From Sipunculus nudus (Eukaryota > Annelida > Sipuncula > Golfingiida > Sipunculidae), in contig CM049322.1 of the NCBI GenBank assembly GCA_026874595.1, positions 57,228,386-57,292,385 on the forward strand: a DNA stretch of 64,000 nt, in the 5' to 3' direction. A program made the translations under genes and the position numbers. Every line of letters starts with the position of its first letter. The first letter of the stretch is position 1. Shown in pieces: positions 37,017-49,407 of this stretch. The notes under the pieces are model-generated. The model saw only the letters and a list, made by a program, of their open reading frames with translations. It did no database searches and had not been told where the DNA came from.

Positions 37017-38760
37017 AGTGTTAATCTGAACAGTAAGAGGGTAAGTGAGACCTAATTCTATTAATCTGAACAGTAAGATGATACGTGAGTCCTACCACGG
37101 TTAATCTGAACGATAAGAGGTTAAGTGAGACTTACCACCATTAATCTGAACAGTAAGAGAATAATTGAGACCTACTACTGTTAATCTGAACGGTAAGAGG
37201 GTAAGTGACACCGACCACCCTTAATCTGAACAGTTAGAGGGTCAGTGAGACCTAACACTCTCAGTCTGAACAGTAAGAGGGTCAGTAGTACCTAACACTC
37301 TTAATCTGAATAGTAAGAGGGAATGTCAGACATACCACCTTCAAATCTGATCAGTTGGAGGGTATGTGAGACATCATTACGGGAGAAGGGAAAACATATA
37401 TTTTCACAGTTAGTCTGAACAGTTAGAGGGTCAGTGAGACCTAACACTCTTAATCTGAACAGTAAGAGTGTAATTGAGACCTACCATCTCAGCTTCAATC
37501 TGATCATTAAGAGGGTATGTGAGACGTACACTGAATATCTGAACGGGAGAAGGGGAAATATAAATATCCCTGTTAATATGAACAGTAAGACGGTCAGTGA
37601 GACCTAGCACTGTGAAAAAAGAACAGTAGGAGGTTAAGAGAGACCTATCACTCTTAATCTGAACACTAAGAGGGTAAGTGAGACCTACCACTGTTAATCT
37701 GAACGGTAAGAGGACAAGGGAGACCTACCATTGTTAATCTGAACAGTAAGAGGTTAAGAGAGACCTACCATTGTTAATCTGAACAGTAAGAGGTTAAGCG
37801 AGCCCTACCATTGTTAATCTGAACAGTAAGAGATTAAGTAAGACCTATCACTGTTAATCTGAACAGTAAGAGGGTAAGTGAGACCTACCACTGTTAATCT
37901 GAACAGTAAGAGGGTAAGTGAGACCTACCACTGTTAATCTGAACAGTAAGAGGGTAAGTAAGACCTAATACCCTTTATCTAAACAGTAAGTGGGTAAGTG
38001 AGACCTACCACTGTTAATCTGAACAGTAAGAGGGCAAGTGAGACCTAGCACCTACAATCTGATCATTAAAAGGGTATGTGAGACCTACCATTGTTCATCA
38101 GAACAGTTAAAGGGTCAGTGAGACCTAACACTCCTAACCTGAACAGTAAGAGTGTAATTAAGATCTACCACCTTCGATCTTATCGGTAAGAGGGTATGTG
38201 AGACCAACCACTAGATATCTGAACGGGAGAAGGGGAAATATAAATGTCCCTGTTAATCTGAACAGTAAGAGGGTCAGTGAGACCTAGCACTGTTAAACTG
38301 AACGGTAGGAGGTTAAGAGAGACATATCACTCTTAATCTGAACAGTAAGAAGTTAAGTGAGACCTACCACTGTTAATCTGAACGGTAAGAGGACAAGTGA
38401 GACCTAAAACTCTTAATCTGAATTGTAAGAGGTTAAGAGAGACCTACCATTGTTAACCTGAACAGTAAAAGGTTAAATGGGACCTATCACTGTTAATCTG
38501 AACAGTAAGAGGGTGAGACCTGCCACTGTTAATCTGAACAGTAAGAGGGTAAATGGGACCTACCACTGTCAATCTGATCAGTAATGGGTATGTGAGACCT
38601 ACCAATATTAATCTGAACAGTAGGAGGGCAGGTTAGAACTCCCACCGATAATATGAACAGTGATAGGGTAAGTGAGACCTACCGCTGTTAAACTGATCAG
38701 TGAGAGGGAAAATAAATGCAACCACCGTTTATCTGAACAGTAAGAGGGTAAGTGAAACCT
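37017..38760. repeat. ~41-bp satellite array, unit 1
   Basis: Some 40 head-to-tail repeats begin TTAATCTGAACAGTAAG and continue AGGGTAAGTGAGACCTACCAC. Several variants exist (AGAAGGGGAAATATAAAT, TTCAATCTGATCATTAAG) and recur in the same order near 37480-37600 and 38165-38290, giving a higher-order pattern. Minus-strand open frames through it (VGLTYPL-VQI repeats) reflect the DNA repeat. Confidence 0.95.
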
Positions 38761-38769
38761 ATTTCCTTC

Positions 38770-39110
38770 TCTTACCAGTGATGTACTACTCGAGTCCGGA
38801 CTCGCGTCCACTTTTCCAGTTACCTTGAATTAGACTCCAAGATCATGGACTAAGACTTGTACTCGAACTATTTCATCAGAGAAATTTACGGTGAGAAATA
38901 GACTGACTCCTTCTCGAGTTAAATAGAAAAAAATCACATATGTCGTCCACGATTTGATGTTCCGTAAGACATGGTTAATCCCATGGACTCGGACTTCATG
39001 GAGTCGGACACTGGCTTTATGGAGTCGGACACCAGTGGCCTGGCATCAATTAGTCTAGCTTTACTGGAACACATTACTTGCATAATATCAATATATTACT
39101 TATTTTATTC
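38770..39110. repeat. Dispersed repeat with GACTCGGACT words
   Basis: Between the satellite and the GT31 gene, words such as TACTCGAGTCCGGACTCG, TGGACTCGGACTTCATGG and AGTCGGACACT recur in both orientations. The block is copied intact in unit 2 (45300-45630). Confidence 0.5.
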
Positions 39111-39528
39111 TATCTAACTAGGATAGAATATGCCTCTGTTGGACCAGTAAGAGACAGCAGGCCATGAAGAGGATAGCAAAGAATGACGAAGAATTCTGAG
39201 CGAGCTCAGGTCGTCAGTGAGGATGCCAGTTGAACTTTTCCCCATTCCCTAGCAATAGTTGTCTAGACTCATGCAAACTCCATTGAACGGAAGACAAACC
39301 TGTTCGTTTCATAAAGGCAGCACGGATTAATGTCGTCCAACAGCTTACTATGATTCTATCAGGTGAGCCGGGAATAATTCAGTGTCTAAATAACATATTA
39401 TTTCCTGGATTATCTGGATTATGATTGTAAACAACACAAACTGGATCACAAGCAGGGATAAAAAGAACTTTATTATCAGAGCGCAGAATAAATTGTGGAT
39501 GACGCACGCGGATCATTAGATCAACATC

Positions 39529-40492
39529 ATGGAACGGACAATCAGATGTTGCTATCTACTATTGGTAATGTTTATTGGAGTCAGCATATTATATTTTATA
39601 ATAACCTCCAACAACACTTTCAGGGGATATATAACAGGTCAACTTAAAACCACCAAGAAAGGGATTCTTCCAACATTTCCCAGGCTACTCCTGTATAATA
39701 AGAGTGTTTGTGAAGGCCAAGATAATCTTACCCTTATATATGTGTACACCAGCGTCCCCAAGCGAGAAAGTAGAGACGTAATACGGGAAACATACGGCAG
39801 CAAATCTGTCCAGAAGAAATGGAACTTAAAGGTAGTGTTCCTTTTAGGAATTGCACAGAAAAATAAGTCTAAATCTGATACCAATGAGCTTAATTGAAGA
39901 ATATAATTTATACACGGATTTGGAAATTGGAGATTTCAATGACAGTTACCGTAACCTAAGCTATAAAGGTCTGACTGCGTTCAATTTTATTACACATTAT
40001 TGCTCGAATGTGCATCACGTCATCAAAACGGATTATGACGTCATAGTAAATGTGGATTTGATTATGATGTGGCTTCGGGACTTTTACCATGGTGACACAA
40101 GGTCCATCTACGGACACTATCATCCAAGTTATGAGCCAATCGTTTGCCTGAGATTTCCAAAATGGTGTGTTAACAGAACTGTGTACAATAGAAAATTACA
40201 CCCTCGCTATATGTCTGGGGTAGGCATAGTTTACACAACTGATATTATCGCTGATCTATACAAGGCTAGTTTACATATTCCAGTATTTCATGTTGATGAC
40301 ATTTACATGACGGGCCTGCTTGGTGAGAGAGTGAAACACAAAAACATGGTTAATTGGGCCAAATATATTCCATACTACGCAGGCATGAATGATTGCAAAA
40401 TGCGGAAATCATCCATGGTGTTCGCGCATTTGCACGAATCCGGAACTGAGATTTTACGACAGTGCTGGGCCGAGTTGCAAAAACATCCGTGA
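39529..40492 (+). pseudogene. GT31 beta-1,3-galactosyltransferase-like gene, copy 1 (one frameshift)
   Basis: A single-exon glycosyltransferase family 31 (Galactosyl_T) gene. The span is 964 nt, one base more than a 320-residue protein plus stop. It predicts a type II Golgi membrane protein: short basic N-tail (residues 1-7), one membrane segment (about 8-27, YLLLVMFIGVSILYFII), then a lumenal stem with N-glycosylation sites at N28, N57 and N66. Domain motifs: RDVIRETYGS (82-91, family R--IR-TW), VVFLLG (102-107), DFNDSYRNLSYKGLTAF, the metal-binding DxD as DYD at 40031-40039, YMSGVGIVYTTD and VDDIYMTGLLG. A single +1 frameshift near 39889-39892 (CTTAATTGA) separates the two frames. After it the remaining 600 nt are open. 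A TATA-like GGGATAAAAAG lies about 70 bp upstream. The exact acceptor sugar cannot be told. It is either a young pseudogene or a gene needing frameshift bypass. Confidence 0.85.
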
Positions 40493-41128
40493 ATATATGA
40501 GTCCAGAGTTAGCAAGTTATTTTTGTCCATTTAGGTAAGACAGTGTTGATGTTGTTTTATGCATGTTTTAATTGATAACTGTATTCAACAAGACCAATTA
40601 GGAAATTACCACGGATACTTCGACAGCTTTGTGATACTAATGCTTACTATAGTTAAACTTTGGTCTGTGGATACCCCGCATTTCATGACAACGGATACTT
40701 TTCTTCCGCCAAACATATACAATCATATCAGCTGACGAACAAAAAAACGCTCGCCTTGGTCAGTTGCAGGACAAATAATTTGTAAATGCAATTACGTTCT
40801 TCTTCTCTAATCTTCTCACCGTTTAAAGTCGTTTTTCATTGTATAGATCTGTAGCTAAGGACAAAAACAAAAGACATTTCACGCCATATAACTCGAAGTT
40901 TGTAATCTGTTTACAAAACGTATCAGTACTATCTTTCACCGGACCGAGAATGAAAACCTATATTGTATTTATGTACATAAACGTTCAAAAACTCTGGACG
41001 AACAGGTGACAGGGTAAGGCTTTCGATCAAATATGTTTATTATACACCTGTTTGATGATTGATATGTTCATTCATTGCTTACAAAGATGAACTTCCAATT
41101 TCTTGGAGTTCTTTACGTGTCAAATTTA

Positions 41129-41134
41129 AATAAA
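41129..41134 (+). promoter_or_regulatory. Candidate poly(A) signal of GT31 copy 1
   Basis: AATAAA about 640 bp after the stop codon, in a block conserved with unit 2 (about 47627). It is the first clear hexamer downstream, but assignment to this gene is by position only. Confidence 0.35.
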
Positions 41135-41159
41135 GTTATTACAGTATGGATGATACCGT

Positions 41160-41345
41160 GACGATGGCATGAACCAATCACCCCTCATATATACGAGTCA
41201 CACGGGCCAATCACATGGGGCGTAGAATATACACACGTGCATATATATGGCATGAGCCAATCACCTATAACATACCCCTTACATATACGAGTAACACGGG
41301 CCAATCACATGGGACGTAGATTACACACACGTACATATATGTAAC
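41160..41345. repeat. Two-unit tandem repeat, ~110 bp
   Basis: The block CATGA-CCAATCACC, ATATACGAGT-ACACGGGCC, AATCACATGGG-CGTAGA, ACACACGT-CATATAT occurs twice. The counterpart in unit 2 is 47665-47850. Confidence 0.85.
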
Positions 41346-41626
41346 TGTGCGTGTAGTTTATAGATTGGAAGTAGATTTATAGCTCATTCGACCATTTTGT
41401 AGTTAAAAATTATATTATGTAGTTTATGTAAAAGTTTAAGATCAGATAATTGTGCACATATCTGGTACCATGATGCTTTGTGTTAATAAAATCTCTCACC
41501 TGTTACTCAAGTACAATAAATACACGTTTACTTCGTCTTTCTCTTCAAGAGCGAAATCGTTAGTGAAAAGGTGTATGGTCTCATCTGTACTTCATATTTT
41601 GACCATACCATTTATAATAATTATAA

Positions 41627-42412
41627 CAATATAATAATAATAATAATATTTTATTTGGTAAAGCATAAAATCCGCAGTGCTGTGCTCTAAAATACTATTT
41701 CAAGCAATCAATTGCATTAAAATGACAATGAGAAAAAAAATATTCATTAAATAAAAATGAAGACAAACATTTAGATATTACTTAGGCTAGAATAAACATG
41801 CATATAATCCAGTAATATACATAAACTATGATACTTAACTAATAAAAGACATTAAATCTATGAAAAAGTAGTTAAAATTACGGTATGGAAATGTAAAATC
41901 TGCACATATGCAACATTACAGCTCAACGAAATATAGCACAAATAAGTATGTCTTGGGAATTTTGTTTTAAGCGGCTTGGCTCTAAGCTTTTCTTAATTCT
42001 AAAGGAAATGAATTCCAAAGATGGGACCTGCCACAGAAATGCTCTTTGAGCAACAATGGAAGACTTTGTACGTGGAACAAAATTAAGTCATGATCGGCCG
42101 ATCTGAGGCATATACCTTGCGTACGAATGAATTTTATCTTGTTAGTTGACCGGGGTCATGCGATGTTTGGTCTTTAAAAGTAGTATGACCACCTTAAACT
42201 GAATGCGCTGACTCACAGGGAGCGAGTGCAGCTCCCGCAATTCAAGGGTTAAGTAATCATACTTGTCACATCCAATTAGTATACGGGCTGCGCTCTTCTG
42301 AACTCACTGAATTAATGAAGACGGGTACCCAAGAAGTAAAGCATTTCCATAATCTAACTTGGAAGTGACAAAAACATAGATCAGGCGCTCAAGAGCACGT
42401 TGATTCAAGTAT
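41627..42412 (-). pseudogene. LINE 3' end (RT C-terminus and tail), unit 1
   Basis: Minus strand from about 42405: LERLIYVFVTSKLDYGNALL, VQKSAARILIGCDKYDYL, ELHSLPVSQRIQFKVVIL, TKHRMTPVN and, near the end, FLWQVPSLEFISFRIKKSLE. These are the C-terminal blocks of CR1/Rex-type ORF2 proteins (lihaFVtSrLDYcNsLL, Q-aAARl, LHWLPv--RI-FK, P-lWNsLP). Several stops interrupt it. The element ends on this strand in an (ATT)n-type tail at 41627-41650, as expected for a LINE 3' end. It is 5' truncated exactly at the junction with unit 2. Confidence 0.85.
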
Positions 42413-42891
42413 GACATAATTGGAAACCGCGTGTTTACACAGGAGCTATTTTGGAGCGGGACACCTGTCGTTCACTGTTAATAAGGAATGGTTTACTTGT
42501 CACTGTTTACATCGGTTTACACACGGTTCATAGGAGTTTGGGAGTTGGAAATAAAAATAACTATCTGACCATACAAACTTTTACGAATACGCCTACAACT
42601 CACACGTAAAGTCGTGACTTGTTTCTTTGATCTATTCAGGGAGACGATGGTTTTAACACTCGTTCACCATGCAAACACATGCACGCCACAGGGGGAGCCG
42701 GAGTTTATCTTGTACTATTGTTTATTTACATGTTATCAAATCACCAAATAACAGGCTCCGGGAAAGTCTGTAGATTCACCAAGTTTGGTCTGTGACTAAT
42801 TTGAGCCGGCGGCCGAAATCGCCTGCCGTCGGACGCTGGCGGCCGAAATAGTCGGTTTGAGACGGGCAGGCATTATCAACGACGGCGGATA

Positions 42892-43430
42892 TGTCCCTTT
42901 ACCAGTTAAGACCATTTGCGACGAGCCCATTTCACCTGGACGCTGTTCAGCTGGACGCTTTCAAAGCGTACGCAGACAGCTGGACGCTAAGAAATGAACG
43001 CTGTTCAGCTGGACGCCATTCACTGAAACGCTATCTGAACATTCATAAGTATTATGTCATCATTAATCAATCATTTAATTACTTTGTCAATGTATATTTC
43101 TCTGTGATATTTCCAGGACCCCATCGAAAAACAGCTGAACATGCTGAATGGGCTATCCTGGTAAAATATATGTATACATTAATAAAATAAGTAAAATTTA
43201 GGCGTCTTTGAAAAGGCTACATCCATACGATGGCGTCTGTAATACAAATGTGTCTATCTTGGCAGCGTTTAATATAATTATAAATAGAAATATAACATAA
43301 TTTGGCTATATGATTTATTTAGGCGTCTTCCTGGAGGGTGCATGTTCCAGCTCAACATACAATGGCGTGATTTAGCGTCTGTAATACGAAAGCGTCTTGC
43401 TGAACATCGTCCATCTGAATTGACCTCCTT
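42892..43430. mobile_element. Compact GTTCAGCTGGACGC element, unit 2
   Basis: Same left cluster (42920-43035) and right inverse cluster (43195-43430) as in unit 1, joined directly at CATTCATAAG-TATTATGTCATC (about 43048). It is therefore the short form of the candidate transposon at 33640-36830. Confidence 0.5.
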
Positions 43431-43616
43431 GAGACAAGTAACCCATAAATAAATAGCTTATTTTGCTCCATTTCCTTATCAACCATAATCAAATCTCTAA
43501 ATAAAGCTTATACACAACCTAACTATTTCTGTTGGCCCAAACTAAACCATTAGGTAAATATTGAACATTGGCTAGCCGTACTTTGAAACTTTAGTTAGGC
43601 TTTGTTCCAAATCCAG

Positions 43617-45282
43617 TGTTAATCTGAACAGTAAGAGGGTAAGTGAGACCTAATTCTATTAATCTGAACAGTAAGATGATACGTGAGTCCTACCACGGTT
43701 AATCTGAACGATAAGAGGTTAAGTGAGACTTACCACCATTAATCTGAACAGTGAGAAAATAATTGAGACCTACTACTGTTAATCTGAACGGTAAGAGGGT
43801 AAGTGACACCGACCACCCTTAATCTGAACAGTTAGAGGGTCAGTGAGACCTAACACTCTCAGTCTGAACAGTAAGAGGGTCAGTAGTACCTAACACTCTT
43901 AATCTGAACAGTAAGAGGGAATGTCAGACATACCACCTTCAAATCTGATCAGTTGGAGGGTATGTGAGACATCATAACGGGAGAAGGGAAAACATATATT
44001 TCCACAGTTAGTCTGAACAGTAAGAGGGTCAGTGAGACCTAACACTCTTAATCTGAACAGTAAGAGTGTAATTGAGACCTACCATCTCAGCTTCAATCTG
44101 ATCATTAAGAGGGTATGTGAGACGTACACTGAATATCTGAACGGAAGAAGGGGAAATATAAATATCCCTGTTAATATGAACAGTAAGACGGTCAGTGAGA
44201 CCTAGCACTGTGAAAAAAGAACAGTAGGAGGTTAAGAGAGACCTATCACTCTTAATCTGAACACTAAGAGGGTAAGTAAGACCTACCACTGTTAATCTGA
44301 ACGGTAAGAGGACAAGGGAGACCTACCATTGTTAATCTGAACAGTAAGAGGTTAAGCGAGCCCTACCATTGTTAATCTGAACAGTAAGAGATTAAGTAAG
44401 ACCTATCACTGTTAATCTGAACAGTAAGAGGGTAAGTGAGACCTACCACTGTTAATCTGAACAGTAAGAGGGTAAGTAAGACCTAATACCCTTTATCTAA
44501 ACAGTCAGTGGGTAAGTGAGACCTACCACTGTTAATCTGAACAGTAAGAGGGCAAGTGAGACCTGGCACCTACAATCTGATCATTAAAAGGGTATGTGAG
44601 ACCTACCATTGTTCATCAGAACAGTTAAAAGGTCAGTGAGACCTAACACTCCTAATCTGAACAGTAAGAGTGTAATTAAGATCTACCACCTTCGATCTTA
44701 TCGGTAAGAGAGTATGTGAGACCAACCACTAGATATCTGAACGGGAGAAGGGGAAATATAAATGTCCCTGTTAATCTGAACAGTAAGAGGGTCAGTGAGA
44801 CCTAGCACTGTTAAACTGAACGGTAGGAGGTTAAGAGAGACATATCACTCTTAATCTGAACAGTAAGAGGTTAAGTGAGACCTACCACTGTTAATCTGAA
44901 CGGTAAGAGGACAAGTGAGACCTAAAACTCTTAATCTGAACTGTAAGAGGTTAAGAGAGACCTACCATTGTTAATCTGAACAATAAGAGGTTAAATGGGA
45001 CCTATCACTGTTAATCTGAACAGTAAGAGGGTGAGACCTGCCACTGTTAATCTGAACAGTAAGAGGGTAAATGAGACCTACCACTGTCAATCTGATCAGT
45101 AATGGGTATGTGAGACCTACCAATATTAATCTGAACAGTAGGAGGGCAGGTTAGAACTCCCACCGTTAATATGAACAGTGATAGGGTAAGTGAGACCTAC
45201 CGCTGTTAAACTGATCAGTGAGAGGGAAAATAAATGCAACCACCGTTTATCTGAACAGTAAGAGGGTAAGTGAAACCTATTT
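43617..45282. repeat. ~41-bp satellite array, unit 2
   Basis: Same repeat and same higher-order order of variants as in unit 1, but shorter by about 80 bp: repeats equivalent to about 37741-37782 and 37880-37921 are missing. Confidence 0.95.
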
Positions 45283-46026
45283 CCTGCTCTTACCAGTGAT
45301 GTACTACTCGAGTCCGGACTCGCGTCCACTTTTCCAGTTACCTTGAATTAGACTCCAAGATCATGGACTAAGACTTGTACTCGAACTATTTCATCAGAGA
45401 AATTTACGGTGAGAAATAGACTGACTCCTTCTCGAGTTAAATAGAAAAAAATCACATATGTCGTCCACGATTTGATGTTCCGTAAGACATGGTTAATCCC
45501 ATGGACTCGGACTTCATGGAGTCGGACACTGGCTTTATGGAGTCGGACACCAGTGGCCTGGCATCAATTAGTCTAGCTTTACTGGAACACATTACTTGCA
45601 TAATATCAATATATTACTTATTTTATTCTATCTAACTAGGATAGAATATGCCTCTGTTGGACCAGTAAGAGACAGCAGGCCATGAAGAGGATAGCAAAGA
45701 ATGACGAAGAATTCTGAGCGAGCTCAGGTCGTCAGTGAGGATGCCAGTTGAACTTTTCCCCATTCCCTAGCAATAGTTGCCTAGACTCATGCAAACTCCA
45801 TTGAACGGAAGACAAACCTGTTCGTTTCATAAAGGCAGCACGGTTTAATGTCGTCCAACAGCTTACTATGATTCTATCAGTGTCTAAATAACATATTATT
45901 TCCTGGATTATCTGGATTATGATTGTAAACAACACAAACTGGATCACAAGCAGGGATAAAAAGAACTTTATTATCAGAGCGCAGAATAAATTGTGGATGA
46001 CGCACGCGGATCATTAGATCAACATC

Positions 46027-46990
46027 ATGGAACGGACAATCAGATGTTGCTATCTACTATTGGTAATGTTTATTGGAGTCAGCATATCATATTTTATAAT
46101 AACCTCCAACAACACTTTCAGGGGATATATAACAGGTCAACTTAAAACCACCAAGAAAGGGATTCTTCCAACATTTCCCAGGCTACTCCTGTATAATAAG
46201 AGTGTTTGTGAAGGCCAAGATAATCTTACCCTTATATATGTGTACACCAGCGTCCCCAAGCGAGAAAGTAGAGACGTAATACGGGAAACATACGGCAGCA
46301 AATCTGTCCAGAAGAAATGGAACTTAAAGGTAGTGTTCCTTTTAGGAATTGCACAGAAAAATAAGTCTAAATCTGATACCAATGAGCTTAATTGAAGAAT
46401 ATAATTTATACACGGATTTGGAAATTGGAGATTTCAATGACAGTTACCGTAACCTAAGCTATAAAGGTCTGACTGCGTTCAATTTTATTACACATTATTG
46501 CTCGAATGTGCATCACGTCATCAAAACGGATTATGACGTCATAGTAAATGTGGATTTGATTATGATGTGGCTTCGGGACTTTTACCATGGTGACACAAGG
46601 TCCATCTACGGACACTATCATCCAAGTTATGAGCCAATCGTTTGCCCGAGATTTCCAAAATGGTGTGTTAACAGAACTGTGTACAATAAAAAACTATAAC
46701 CCCGCTATATGTCTGGGGTAGGCATTGTTTTCACAACTGATATTATCGCTGATCTATACAAGGCTAGTTTACATATTCCAGTATTTCATGTTGATGACAT
46801 TTACATGACGGGCCTGCTTGGTGAGAGTGTGAAACACAAAAACATGGTTAATTGGGCCAAATATATTCCATACTTCGCAGGCCTGAATGATTGCAAAATG
46901 CGGAAATCATCCATAGTGTTCGCGCATTTGCACGAATCCGGAACTGAGATTTTACGACAGTGCTGGGCCGAGTTGCAGAAACATCCGTGA
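46027..46990 (+). pseudogene. GT31 beta-1,3-galactosyltransferase-like gene, copy 2 (frameshift plus stop)
   Basis: Near-identical to copy 1 and of the same length. It keeps the N-terminal membrane segment (one L-to-S change at residue 21), the R--IR-T motif, VVFLLG, the DYD motif (46529-46537), SGVGIVFTTD and VDDIYMTGLLG. It shares the +1 frameshift near 46387-46390 and also has an in-frame TAA at 46697-46699, where copy 1 has a histidine codon two codons before the RYMSG motif. The frame resumes at once after the stop. It is therefore a pseudogene at the DNA level, about 200 residues of domain being lost after the shift and a further break at two thirds of the length. Confidence 0.85.
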
Positions 46991-48109
46991 ATATATGTGG
47001 CCATATCAAGTTATTTTTGTCAATTTAGGTAAGACAGTGTTGATGTTGCTTTATGCATGTTATAATTGATAACTATATTCAACAACATCAATTAGGAAAT
47101 TACCACGGATACATCGACAGCTTTGTGATACTTTTGCTTACTACAGTTAAACTTCGGTCTGTGGATACCTCGCATTTCATGACAACGGACACTTTTCTTC
47201 CGCAAGACACATACAATCATATCAGCTAACGGAAACAAAAACGCTCGCCTTGGTCAGTTGCAGGACAAATAATTTGTAAATGCAATTACGTTCTGCTTCT
47301 CTAATCTTCCACCGTTTAAAGTTGTTTTTATTGTATAGATCTGTAGCTAAGGACAAAAACAAAAGACATTTCACGCCATATACCTCGAAGTTTGTAATTT
47401 GTTTACAAAACGTATCAGTACTTTCTTTCACCGGACCGAGAATGAAAACCTATATTGTATTTATGTACATAAACGTTCAAGAGTTATGAACTCTGCACGA
47501 ACAGGTGACAAGGTTAGGCTTTCGATCAAATATGTTTATTATATGGCCGTTTGATGATTGACATGTTCATTCATTGCTTACAAAGATGAACTTACAATTT
47601 CTTGGAGTTCTTTACGTGTCAAATTTAAATAAAGTTATTACAGTATGGATGATACCGTGACGATGGCATGAACCAATCACCTCTAACATACCCCTTATAT
47701 TTATGAGTCACACGGGACAATCACATACGTAGAACACACACGTACATATATATGGCATGAGCCAATCACCTTTAACATACCTTTTATATATACGAGTCAC
47801 ACGGGCCGATCACATGGGACGTAGAATACACACACGTTCATATATGTGTCTGTGCGTGTAGTCTATAGATTGGAAGTAGATTTATAGCTTATTAGACCAT
47901 TTTGTAGTTAAAAATTATATTATGTAGTTTATGTAAAAGTTTAAGATAAGATAATTGTGCACATGTCTGGTACCATGATGCTTTGTGTAAATTAAATCTC
48001 TCACCTGTTACTCAAGTGCAATAAATACACGTTTACTTCGTCTTTCTCTTCAAGAGCGAAATCGTTAGTGAACAGGTGTGTGGTCTCATCTGTACTTCAT
48101 ATTTGGACC

Positions 48110-48872
48110 ACACCATTTATAATAATAATAACAATAAAATAATAATAATATTTTATTTGGTAAAGCATAAAATCCGCAGTGCTGTGCTCTAAAATACTAT
48201 TTCGAGCAAGCATTTGCATAAAAATGACCATGTGAAAACAAATATTCATTAAATAAAAATGAAGACAAACATTTAGATATTACTTAGGCTAGAATAAACA
48301 TGCACATAATCCAGTAATATACATTAACAATTATACTAAACTAATAAAAATTAAACCTCTAATAAATGTAGTAAAAATTACGGTATGGAAATGTAAAATC
48401 TGCACATATGCAAAATCACAGCTCATCGAAAAATTGCACAAATAAGTATGTCTTGGGCATTTTGTTTTAAGCGGCTAGGCTCTAAGCTTTTCTTGATTCT
48501 AAAGGAAATGAATTCCAAAGGTGGGACCTGCCACAGAAAATGCTCTTTGAGCAACAATAGAAGACTTTGTATGTGGAACAAAATTAAGTCATGGTCTGCC
48601 GATCTGAGGCATCTACCTGACGTACGAATGAATTATATCTTGTAAGTAGACCGGGGTCATGCGATGTTTGGTCTCGAAAATTAGTATGGCCACCTTAAAT
48701 TGAATGCGCTGACTCAGGGAGCGAGTAACAGGTGTTGAGTAATCATACTTATCACATCCACTTAGTATACGGGCTGCGCTCTTCTGAACTCGCTGAATTA
48801 ATGAAGACAGATACCCAAGAAGTAAAGCATTTCCATAATCTAACTTGGAAGTGACAAAAGCATGGATCAAGC
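48110..48872 (-). pseudogene. LINE 3' end (RT C-terminus and tail), unit 2
   Basis: Counterpart of 41627-42412. The minus frame 48613-48945 reads LIHAFVTSKLDYGNALLLGY, VQKSAARILSGCDKYDY, RIQFKVAIL and HRMTPVYLQDIIHSY, less damaged than in unit 1 in this part. The first 25 residues of that open frame (MNFIHQQHKILL...) lie beyond the homology edge and are not LINE. An (ATT)n-type tail sits at about 48120-48150. Confidence 0.85.
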
Positions 48873-49407
48873 CAGTTCTGTAGGACCGTTGCTGATACAA
48901 TTTGCTAATTAATAATATTTTGTGCTGTTGATGTATGAAATTCATTGATATGTCAGTTTTGATTGTATTGATTTGTCTGAAATTTTGTGAACATATGAAT
49001 CATGGATAGCCCTTTCAGTTGTGCAAACTTGGTACCACCATGATCACCACCATCTATATTTTCTTTATTTTTATGCATTTTTAATGATATGATTTGCAAA
49101 CCTAAAAAATCAGGGTTGATATGTTTCAATATCAATTCAGCTGAGCAAACAACTTTTTACATTTGTGAAGCACTAGTTGAAAGAACATGCATCACTTAGG
49201 CATCATGTGCATCCTTACTCTTAACTGCTGCATACACAATTGCAAAAAAATTGCTAAACTGGCAGCAGTCTAAGTTTAAGGAATGTCCCTGTATCACAGA
49301 GCAGCTGAGTGTCATGACCTGTATGTCACTTGTTTAATTTCATTTAACAGATTAAGCATAAATCATGATACTTTAGATTGTCTCCACATTTTTAATATAT
49401 TTTACAG

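Larger units (their letters stand above)
33161..42412. repeat. Segmental duplication, unit 1 (9.25 kb)
   Basis: Homology to unit 2 starts abruptly at GACATAATTGGAAACCGCG (33161 and 42413) and runs through the GTTCAGCTGGACGC motif cluster, the ~41-bp satellite, the GT31 gene and the minus-strand LINE 3' end. The units lie head to tail and are nearly identical over most of their length. Unit 1 has about 2.65 kb (33801 to about 36455) absent from unit 2. The pattern fits a recent tandem duplication, with the break inside the LINE fragment at the right edge. Confidence 0.95.
42413..48872. repeat. Segmental duplication, unit 2 (6.46 kb)
   Basis: Near-identical, head-to-tail copy of unit 1 lacking the 33801-36455 block. 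The satellite is two or so repeats shorter and the GT31 copy has an extra stop. Homology ends inside the minus-strand LINE fragment at about 48872, where unit 1 (about 42385) still continues roughly 28 bp of LINE before the junction. Confidence 0.95.

Noticed and set aside
37017-38760. CRISPR-like array of regular repeats
   Set aside because: Repeats are contiguous with no unique spacers, and the context is eukaryotic. It is a satellite.
37431-38811. Minus-strand open frames with repeating VGLTYPL-type peptides
   Set aside because: They arise only because the repeat unit happens to lack stops in that frame, and frames break where unit length varies.
39885-39900. Programmed +1 frameshift in the GT31 gene
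   Set aside because: CTT AAT TGA resembles slippery contexts only loosely, and no pseudoknot or known family precedent supports it. A shared inherited indel is simpler, though it is flagged for checking.
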